From JAWKOK01 sp963765875 (GTDB lineage Bacteria; Chloroflexota; Anaerolineae; Caldilineales; Caldilineaceae), in the NCBI GenBank assembly GCA_963765875.1, contig CAVXYK010000029.1:62001-126000 (forward strand): DNA of 64,000 bases, written 5' to 3'. Position 1 is the first letter of the stretch. Every line of letters starts with the position of its first letter. Under the pieces are notes generated by a model that did not search any database, was not told where the DNA came from, and was given only the letters and a program-made list of their open reading frames with translations. Positions 17,831-25,585 of the stretch are shown piece by piece. The position numbers and the translations under genes were made by a program.

Positions 17831-20092
17831 ATGACCGCCGACTCAGAGACCTCTCAAAAGACCAATCGGGAGACCGGCCCATCGGCCAGCAGGCAACGGA
17901 AGCCCATCCACTGGACCTTGCTAGGCCTGGCCTTTCTATTGGCCGTCGCCGGAATCAGCTGGCTTACTTGGGCCGGATCGCTCCGGGCCCAGACGCCGCA
18001 GCAGGCCCTTGCGCTGCCGGTGGACAGTCTTACGCCAGGCACCGTCGCCGGCATGGATAGCCCCTTCTTCGAGTACGGACCCGGCTGGACGATCAGTGCA
18101 GCCGGGGCAGATCCGGGCGAACCGGCCGATCCCTGGCACGAACCAGCCGGCGTCGTTGAGTTCACGTATGAGGGGAACGAACTAGCTCTCCAGTTGGCGA
18201 CCGGGGACTACTGGGGCTATCTCTATGTCACAGTCGATGGCGCACCGGCTTCAGAATTACCCGTCATCCGCGGCAATAACAACAGCCAGGGGCATCCAGC
18301 AGGCTACAAGCCTCTCTATGACCCTGACACACAACCGGACAATCAAGCGGAAGACAGCGAGCCTGCGCCCGTCTGGATTCGAGTGCACCAGGCCCCAAGT
18401 ACGGCAGGTCCCCACAGCGTACGGTTGGAGATCTGGCGCGGTTGGACCCAGAGACCGCTGCGAGCAGTGGCCATCGACGCCCTGCCGCCGGTTCCAGCAC
18501 CGATTTGGCCGGGCGCAGCGATGCTGGTGACCGCGTTCTGGCTGGCTGTGGCCGGGCTGCACGGGATCGTCGGATGGACGTTCGCGCGTCGTGAACGTGG
18601 CGCACTGTCCACTCAACCGACTCCATTCAATGGTGTGCTTTCCAGCCTGGTCCAAGCAGCAACCGGTCTGGCCACACTCGGACTAATGCTGGCTACGTTT
18701 GGTACAGCCACAGACCTCTGGTTTCTCTGCCTGAGTGGAGTAGCCCTGCTCGGCCTGGCTGCATTAACGCGCCCGGCACTCTGGATCGGAGCGCTGCTCT
18801 TCGGTCTGCCCTTCTACTTCACCTACCCGCTGCCGCTGCTGCCGGGTCGCAGCTTCAGCCTCATCGACGTCGGCGTCTTCGGCGGGCTGGTGATCTGGGT
18901 GGTGTACGTAGTTCTGCAATCGATGATGGGAAAAACTGATCCACGAAGGGACACGAAGGGACACGAAGGGCAATCATCGTTCGTGTCTCTTCGTGATCTT
19001 CGGGGATCAAGTTTTTCAAGGAGTTGGTTCTCACCAGGCTGGATTTTGGCCGCCATCGTCTCTTGGGCGCTCATCGCCGCGGTCGCAGCTGCCCACACGG
19101 ATCTAGCACTACACGAATGGCGCACGGTCTTTCTCGCCGGCGGGATCTTTGCCCTGCTACTGACGCTCACGCTCTCGACGTCGCGCAGCCCATCAACGGA
19201 TCGACGGCTGATTCTGTGGTCCTGGCTGGCCGGTGCGACGGTCGTCTCGCTTGTGGGGCTGTGGCAGTTCGCCGCCGGCTCCATGCTCATCAGCGCCGAG
19301 GGCGTCCAGCGCATTCGTGCCTTCTACGGTTCGCCCAACAATCTGGCGCTCTACCTGGAGCGCAGCCTGGCGGTGACGCTGGCGCTGGGTCTTTTTGTCA
19401 GAGATAGATGGACGCGAATTGGTTGGTTGATACTGGCCGGGATCCAGGGCGCGGCCTTGCTGCTCACGTTCAGCAAAGGTGCGCTGTTGCTTGCACTGCC
19501 GGTCAGCTTCATCGTGCTTTGGGTGGGCGGCCGACGTCTGCTCAAGCAACGCAGCCAGTCGACTGCGCCCCTCTGGGTTCTGGCAGCACTAGCTGCGGTC
19601 GCGGTGCTGGCAGTGACCCCGTTCCTGGGCACGGAACGCTTTCAGCGCCTACTCGATTTCTCTCAGGGTACCGGGTTTTTGCGTATCCAGCTCTGGCGCA
19701 GCGCCTGGCAGATGGCGCTGGATCATCTACCGTTTGGTGTGGGGCCGGACAACTTCCTCTACGCCTACCGAAGCGGCTACATCCTGCCCGAGGCCTGGCA
19801 AGAACCCAACCTCAACCATCCCCACAACTGGCTGCTGGACTGGTGGACACGCCTTGGCTTGGTTGGGCTGGCGCTGGGGCTGGGCTTCTGGGCCAGCGGC
19901 ATTGCCCGGCTCTGGCGGCGTTTCCGCTCGGCCGGCGAAGCGATCACCGGCGAGCAAGAAATCTGGGCGCTCGGCTTCCTGGCCGCGTCGCTGGCCGCCC
20001 TAGCCCACGGCTGGATCGACCTGAGCTACGCTCTGCCCGACCTGATGATCGTCTGGTGCACGATGTTCTTTTTGCCTGGGGAGAATGAGTGA
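17831..20092 (+). CDS. O-antigen ligase/polymerase-family membrane protein (Wzy_C) with large N-terminal exoplasmic domain
   Basis: A 753-residue polytopic protein. After one signal-anchor helix (~25-48) there is a soluble domain of ~190 residues, mainly beta (VEFTYEGNELALQLATGDYWG, LYVTVDGAP), then about ten membrane helices. The Wzy_C signature region includes AFYGSPNNLALYLERSLAV, TFSKGALLLALPVSF, FLRIQLWRSAWQMALDHLPFGVGPDNF and the ligase motif LNHPHNWLLDWWTRLG. Such proteins transfer or polymerise surface glycans on undecaprenyl carriers. Residues ~367-396 are encoded by a palindromic insertion that keeps the frame open (separate entry). No other glycan genes are adjacent, so the exact substrate is open. 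Confidence 0.85.
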   Translation: MTADSETSQKTNRETGPSASRQRKPIHWTLLGLAFLLAVAGISWLTWAGSLRAQTPQQALALPVDSLTPGTVAGMDSPFFEYGPGWTISAAGADPGEPADPWHEPAGVVEFTYEGNELALQLATGDYWGYLYVTVDGAPASELPVIRGNNNSQGHPAGYKPLYDPDTQPDNQAEDSEPAPVWIRVHQAPSTAGPHSVRLEIWRGWTQRPLRAVAIDALPPVPAPIWPGAAMLVTAFWLAVAGLHGIVGWTFARRERGALSTQPTPFNGVLSSLVQAATGLATLGLMLATFGTATDLWFLCLSGVALLGLAALTRPALWIGALLFGLPFYFTYPLPLLPGRSFSLIDVGVFGGLVIWVVYVVLQSMMGKTDPRRDTKGHEGQSSFVSLRDLRGSSFSRSWFSPGWILAAIVSWALIAAVAAAHTDLALHEWRTVFLAGGIFALLLTLTLSTSRSPSTDRRLILWSWLAGATVVSLVGLWQFAAGSMLISAEGVQRIRAFYGSPNNLALYLERSLAVTLALGLFVRDRWTRIGWLILAGIQGAALLLTFSKGALLLALPVSFIVLWVGGRRLLKQRSQSTAPLWVLAALAAVAVLAVTPFLGTERFQRLLDFSQGTGFLRIQLWRSAWQMALDHLPFGVGPDNFLYAYRSGYILPEAWQEPNLNHPHNWLLDWWTRLGLVGLALGLGFWASGIARLWRRFRSAGEAITGEQEIWALGFLAASLAALAHGWIDLSYALPDLMIVWCTMFFLPGENE
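18931..19016. repeat. 86-bp palindromic repeat inside the O-antigen-ligase-like gene
   Basis: The left arm (AAAAACTGATCCACGAAGG..., with GACACGAAGG repeated) is inverted at the right end as ...TTCGTGATCTTCGGGGATCAAGTTTTT. The arms are about 38 bases and imperfect. The element lies in the cytoplasmic loop region of the encoded protein and adds a highly charged peptide (RRDTKGHEG) without closing the frame. Similar GGGACACGAAGG palindromes are common in environmental bacterial genomes as dispersed repeats. Confidence 0.75.
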
Positions 20093-20167
20093 AACGTCGA
20101 ACTGTACCGCGGCTTGCTGAGCGCGAAGAAGTCTGACCGGCGGAGTCAGTTCGGGCGCCAGACGCCA

Positions 20168-20241
20168 TGTAGGGCGGAATGGCATTCCGCCTGGCTAGGC
20201 TAAGCTGAGCTTGGCCGGTCGGATACCCAATCCGACCTACA
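20168..20241. repeat. Composite palindromic repeat with TGTAGG/CCTACA ends
   Basis: Two perfect small palindromes, GGCGGAATG-G-CATTCCGCC and GGTCGGAT-ACCCA-ATCCGACC, sit at the ends of a 74-bp segment whose extremities (TGTAGG and CCTACA) are also inverted. It lies between convergent genes and could act as a terminator-like structure or a mobile repeat. Confidence 0.65.
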
Positions 20242-20248
20242 GTTCAAG

Positions 20249-20467
20249 CTATCGTTTCACAACTTCGGCGTCAATTCGCTCAGCGATCCACATCTTGATG
20301 ATCGACTGCCGCGTCACGCCAACGCGACCAGCTTCACGATCCAGCGATTCAATCATCCATTCGGGGAAATCGACATTAACTCGCCGCTGTTTCCGTCCCG
20401 GCCGGGTCTTCGTCGTCAAATCTAGGTGAGGCGTGATGTCGTCCCCACGATCAAATAGATCATCCAA
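20249..20467 (-). CDS. brnA: BrnA/CopG-like ribbon-helix-helix antitoxin
   Basis: A 72-residue protein with a C-terminal ribbon-helix-helix pattern (RVNVDFPEWMIESLDREAGRVGVTRQSIIKMWIAERI), expected to bind DNA and the partner toxin. It lies 5 bases after the BrnT stop. No ATG or GTG is available: TTG at 20467 is the given start, and a CTG three codons upstream, overlapping the toxin stop, would yield the common opening M-KNLDDLFDRGDDI. Either implies translational coupling to the toxin gene. It differs from classical BrnA in length, so BrnA-like is the safer name. Confidence 0.75.
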   Translation of the reverse strand: MDDLFDRGDDITPHLDLTTKTRPGRKQRRVNVDFPEWMIESLDREAGRVGVTRQSIIKMWIAERIDAEVVKR

Positions 20468-20472
20468 ATTCT

Positions 20473-20739
20473 TCAGCTTTCATCATATAGCTGAACCTCG
20501 CCCTTTCTGGCTCGTCGCACGGAGATAAGCCGAATGCGCTCTTCGCGAAGCGTATAAAATGCGGTCCACAACTTTCCACGATAGGTCGCGATCAATGCGT
20601 ACCGTGACTCGGTATCGCTTTTGGCCTGAATCTGGAGCCGTTCTTCATCTGACCACAGCGCTTTGGCCTCATTGAAGTCGATTCCATGTTTCTGTTTGTT
20701 GGAAGCACTCTTGGCAAGATCGAATTCAAAATCCATCAT
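20473..20739 (-). CDS. brnT: BrnT-family ribonuclease toxin
   Basis: About 88 residues from the ATG at 20739 (MMDFEFD; a TTG at 20748 is also in frame). It shows the complete BrnT pattern: FEFDLAKSASNKQKHGIDFNEA, ALWSDEERL, RYALIATYRGKLWTAFYTLREERIRLISVRRARKGEVQLYDE. BrnT toxins are RelE-fold ribonucleases that stop translation under stress and are neutralised by the antitoxin encoded next. Order is toxin first, as in brnTA. The -10-like TATAAT at 20751-20756 is only about 12 bases from the start, so the leader is very short. Confidence 0.85.
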   Translation of the reverse strand: MMDFEFDLAKSASNKQKHGIDFNEAKALWSDEERLQIQAKSDTESRYALIATYRGKLWTAFYTLREERIRLISVRRARKGEVQLYDES

Positions 20740-20748
20740 TCGCACCAA

Positions 20749-20783
20749 TTATTATACTGATATTGTAATGTAATTATACATTT
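20749..20783 (-). promoter_or_regulatory. AT-rich promoter/operator of the BrnT/BrnA-type module
   Basis: On the minus strand two TATAAT boxes occur here (20778-20773 and 20756-20751), with the partial palindrome TGTAATGTAATTATACA between. Type II modules are usually autorepressed through such sequences; binding here is inference. Confidence 0.45.
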
Positions 20784-21670
20784 TCAGACAATAATCCGTT
20801 CCACTCCAAATCCGCTGTTGTTGTTCATCACCACGCTCATGCCCTCCGCCAGACCAGAACGCCGTTCGCTGTCGTCGATATCCGCCCGCCAATCTTCGAT
20901 CTTCTGATCTTTGGTCTGCACGACGATTCCAAAATCGACCTGCAGCGGCACATAGACGTCGACCAGACTGATCCGCTCCTTGCGGTCGCTCAGGTCAGCC
21001 AGCGAGACCTTGGCCCATGGCTTGTCAAACCAATGGCGAAGATAGTCAAGATGCTCAGTCGAGAGTTTTTTGGCGAAGATCACCTGTTCGGCGTCGACAT
21101 CGGGGCGAGTCAGCAGAACCAGATCCTCAACCATCGGCAACAGTCCCTTGAATGAAACCTGGTTACAGTCGTAATCGAAGGCCCGTACCACCAAAAAACG
21201 CCGGCCAGCGACCTGTAGAACTCCTCGGCAAAGGCGATGGCGCTGTCGTCAGGTATCGGCTCGTGGTCGGCAATGACACACTCGACATGGCGGGCCAGTT
21301 GCTTGGCCTGGCGAGCGCCGTAGCAGGCGTTGAGCACGATCAGGCGCAGTTTGCCGTTGGTCTCGCGGTTGAAGATTCGCACGGCCTCAGCCAGCGCGTC
21401 CATGGGGATGACGGCGGCGTTGCCGGCTTCGTCCTCGGCGTAGAGATCGCCGGCGGAGTCGCCATGGCCGGCGAAATGGAGGATATCGGGTGTCTGCTGG
21501 CGCAGCAGCGACTGTATCTCTTCGGCACGCGTGGCCAGGCCGAATTCAATGGCGAAACCCTGGGGTTCGAGCAGACGCTTCAAATTCTTCAGTTCTGTGG
21601 TCGTGCGCAGAGGAGCCTTGTCGAGCGGGTTGGCTTCAAGGATGAGGGCTCGGGGCCGTTGGGTGGGCAC
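20784..21670 (-). CDS. CHAT-domain protein, frameshifted and lacking an effector domain
   Basis: Residues 1-~160 are a CHAT (caspase-like) domain: RALILEANPLDKAPLRTTTE, the His motif ILHFAGHGDSAG and the Cys motif LRLIVLNACYGARQA. The frame breaks in an A6 run at 21193-21198 (T6 on the coding strand); the next frame continues VVRAFDYDCNQVSFKG and LSTEHLDYLRHWFDKPW, resembling the linker before a NACHT or other STAND ATPase. No P-loop follows and the ORF stops at 20784 beside the toxin-antitoxin pair, so the downstream domain is missing. CHAT proteases are known in bacterial immunity and cell death. Either a stand-alone CHAT or a truncated CHAT-NACHT remains possible. Confidence 0.75.
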
Positions 21671-21763
21671 GTACGGGCTCCTGTTGGGTGAACGTGGAGT
21701 AGAACTATTGACCGTGAACTCAGTTTACCATGAGGTCCATCTCCACGCCCTGTCGAGCGTGAA

Positions 21764-21818
21764 GATGTCTGACTTTTTGCGAAAGTCAGACATCTGGCCA
21801 CGATACGACTGAAGTCGT
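21764..21818. repeat. Double hairpin repeat
   Basis: A perfect 13-bp stem (GATGTCTGACTTT / AAAGTCAGACATC, loop TTGCG) is followed by ACGACT-GA-AGTCGT. It lies between the CHAT gene and the thioredoxin gene; a related GAGCGCGAAGAAGTCTGAC text occurs near 20120. Probably a dispersed repeat family. Confidence 0.6.
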
Positions 21819-21834
21819 TGCTACGAACGTTGTT

Positions 21835-22368
21835 TCACCGGATCGACTCGGTCTTCTCGGCCAGGGTGATGGCGTTCATCTCGCCCGCCCAGATCTCCTG
21901 GATCACGCCGTCGCCGTCGATGAAGAAGGTCGTGGGCAGACCGCGCACGTTGTAGCGTGAGCCGATGGCCCCGTCCGTGTCCATAGGTATTTCAAAGGTG
22001 AGACCCAGTTCGTCGACAAACTGCTGCACGGTCGCAGCCGGTTCACCCTGGTCCACGCCAACGATCAGCACATCGCCGTCATAGCGCTGTGCCGCCTGCT
22101 GTAGCGCAGGCATTTCGCGCTTGCACGGCCCGCACCAAGTCGCCCAGAAGTTGAGCACGACCGGCGTTCCCTCTGGTACCCCAACGATCTCGCTGAGCAC
22201 AAAAGTCTGCCCGTCCAGCGTGTCCAGGGCAAAATCGGGCGCGCGGTAGCCGACGGCCGGCTGTGGTTCACGCGCCACCACGGTAGCGTCGACCGGCACC
22301 TGGCTCATCCACAGCCAGGCCCCGCCCAATGTCAATGTGAGGAAGAATATGATTATCCAGCGGTTCAT
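21835..22368 (-). CDS. TlpA/ResA-like membrane-anchored thiol-disulfide oxidoreductase
   Basis: A 177-residue protein from the ATG at 22368 (MNRWIIIFFLTLTLGGAW). An in-frame upstream ATG would add 18 residues translated from a G-rich repeat and is rejected. One N-terminal membrane helix, then a thioredoxin fold with the active site FWATWCGPCKREMP and the cis-proline region GLPTTFFIDGDG. ResA/TlpA proteins work on the outer face of the membrane and reduce apocytochrome c cysteines before haem attachment, which is relevant given the many CXXCH proteins later in the window. No ccm gene is adjacent, so that link is inference. Confidence 0.9.
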   Translation of the reverse strand: MNRWIIIFFLTLTLGGAWLWMSQVPVDATVVAREPQPAVGYRAPDFALDTLDGQTFVLSEIVGVPEGTPVVLNFWATWCGPCKREMPALQQAAQRYDGDVLIVGVDQGEPAATVQQFVDELGLTFEIPMDTDGAIGSRYNVRGLPTTFFIDGDGVIQEIWAGEMNAITLAEKTESIR

Positions 22369-22369
22369 G

Positions 22370-22485
22370 ATGTAGGGGGGTAGGTGATTGGGAATTAGGG
22401 AATGGGGAATGGGGATTGGCATCTTGAGTCAAGCCTTTTCCCCAGCCCCTAATCCCCAGTCCCTAATCACTATCCCCCAATCCCC

Positions 22486-22498
<13 letters not shown>
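22370..22498. repeat. G-rich inverted repeat between tlpA-like gene and gnd
   Basis: The left half has repeated GGGAAT/GGGGATTGG motifs (with TAGGTGATTGGGAATTAGGG); the right half has the complementary CCCCTAATCCCCAGTCCC text ending CCCAATTC. The arms are about 50 bases, imperfect, with a loop of about 20. The right end supplies the last codons and the stop of gnd. Runs of three to four G on one strand could form a G-quadruplex. Confidence 0.65.
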
Positions 22499-23898
<1,400 letters not shown>

Positions 23899-24059
23899 AA
23901 TCCTCGCTCACTGGGTGGGTATTTCAGATTTCGACAGGCTCAGCCTGTACAAACCGATATCAACGTTTGATGTGGAAATGCCAGGTCGTTGCTCCGACAT
24001 CCTGAGCGCCGGTTCAATCAGCCGGGCTCCGGCGGACAAGAAATCTCGTCATGCAACCG

Positions 24060-25262
24060 TTAAGAATCGCCGCCGAAGTTGGATCGCAGCACCCGTTCAA
24101 GCAGACTGGGTTCATGACGAGTCTGCTCAGCCATGACCTCAGGCTTTAGACGTCCGTCGTCAAAAATATAGCCGGACGTGGTACGCGCCAACAGCCACGG
24201 CAGACCCCACAGCACATTGTGCGCCTCGCTTGCCAGAGCCCTACGCGCCTCAACCATGGCCAGGTCGACCGGCTGCATCTGCGCGATATTGGCGTACAGA
24301 TCATGCAGAAACGCCAGCGAGAGATTGTCGGGCATGTCATACGGCAACACGACCGCCGCCGGCACCCCGCGCTGCACAATGTTCTGTGCCACCAATCCCA
24401 ACGGATTGTTTCTATCCAGCACCGGATCGCAGGACTGGAGGATCACAAGCCGCGTGGCGTAGTGATCACGTAGAAATTGCCCCAGATGTTGACCAGACAT
24501 CATACGCCCACGACCGACCTCATCTTCGAGCACGAGTCGGCCATCTTGATCCGCCTCATTGTACACTGCGTGACCGATTACGTGCAGAATGTGGCACGGG
24601 CGCTGACGCAAACGTTTTTGCAGTTCAAAAAGCGTCGGCTTCTCCAGGCGCTCGACAACCAACCGGTCATCCATGCCAAGATAGTCGATCGTATCGATCA
24701 GCTTGATCCATTCCTGCCGGGCGTCGACCGGGGTTAGCCGCTCGGCATTGGCGATCACGACGAGCACACGCAGTGGCGGCTCAACATCGAGGGGGCGAAT
24801 TTGATGGCGGCGATCCACATAGCGGGCGATCGGCGAATGGGGCGACAATGACAAAAACTCATGCCGTGTCGGGTCGAACAGGTATTCCCAAGGCAAGGTC
24901 AACAGTGAGCCGCTATCGGGCAAGGTCAGACGCAGATGAAGGGCGGCGCTCTGTTGATAGGCAAGGTCGAGACTTCCCCTCAACTTTGACATCAACTCAC
25001 CGGCAAATAGTGCGTTGAAAAGCCGTTCGCCAACTGTTCGAACAAGAGACGACTGCGTAGTCACCTGTTCAGCCGAGCGGTCGCCGGCCGCCAGATCGAT
25101 GGGCTCCGACATGCTTGCCCAGAAGCCGTCTCGTTCACCGGACGTCATCGGAGAGACAAAAGGCGCGCTGGCTTGACCGACCGGCGACGAAACGACTCGG
25201 GTCATCGGTCCATTTTCTGTCGACTCAATTGCAACGTGCAGCATAAGCGCTTCAGGATTCAT
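24060..25262 (-). CDS. CHAT-domain protein (caspase-like), stand-alone
   Basis: A 400-residue protein. The N-terminal half (~60-170) is the alpha/beta region common before CHAT (LHLRLTLPDSGSLLTLPWEYLFDP, SPIARYVDR). The CHAT core has LRVLVVIANAERLTP, His motif CHILHVIGHAVYNEADQDG and Cys motif TRLVILQSCDPVLDRNNP, then GVPAAVVLPYDMPDNLSLAFLHDLY and the terminal WGLPWLLARTTSGYIFDD. Both catalytic residues are present, so a protease is plausible. No repeat or ATPase domain is fused. It is the second CHAT gene within 3.5 kb and points away from the S41 gene. Function is unknown; conflict systems or signalling is the usual context. Confidence 0.8.
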   Translation of the reverse strand: MNPEALMLHVAIESTENGPMTRVVSSPVGQASAPFVSPMTSGERDGFWASMSEPIDLAAGDRSAEQVTTQSSLVRTVGERLFNALFAGELMSKLRGSLDLAYQQSAALHLRLTLPDSGSLLTLPWEYLFDPTRHEFLSLSPHSPIARYVDRRHQIRPLDVEPPLRVLVVIANAERLTPVDARQEWIKLIDTIDYLGMDDRLVVERLEKPTLFELQKRLRQRPCHILHVIGHAVYNEADQDGRLVLEDEVGRGRMMSGQHLGQFLRDHYATRLVILQSCDPVLDRNNPLGLVAQNIVQRGVPAAVVLPYDMPDNLSLAFLHDLYANIAQMQPVDLAMVEARRALASEAHNVLWGLPWLLARTTSGYIFDDGRLKPEVMAEQTRHEPSLLERVLRSNFGGDS

Positions 25263-25585
25263 AGGTATTGAGATTGTACAGGCGCTCTCATGGTAGCGTC
25301 AAACCTACTGCCGGCCATGGATCTATGCCGGATTTCGTCGCACGAGCCAGCAGATTCCTACGCTGTGAAGATATCCCCTCAGGAAAATCTTGCCTTCGTC
25401 GTATAGATTTCACTCTGGTATAATGTGCGCACGGATCACCGATGACCCTTTCCGCCACAATAGGGTTGATCGCCGGCCACCTTTCAAAATGTCCCCTGAA
25501 CCATGTTCTGTGACATATCGATCTCTACTGGATCATACCTGGACCAATGATTCATCGCCCTCAACCCTGAAGGAGCAGACCATCC
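25263..25585. other. Divergent promoter region between CHAT gene and S41 protease
   Basis: 323 bases with one clear plus-strand extended -10 (separate entry). No terminator, ORF or repeat of note. Confidence 0.5.
25416..25424 (+). promoter_or_regulatory. Extended -10 promoter of the S41 protease gene
   Basis: TGGTATAAT, identical to the boxes before mreB and tilS. The leader to the ATG at 25586 would be about 155 nt. A -35 is not evident. Confidence 0.55.

Noticed and set aside
23930..23955. TTTCGACAGGCTCAGCCTGTAC near the gnd start as a promoter operator
   Set aside because: This is a very common palindromic word in environmental genomes and no promoter elements align with it.
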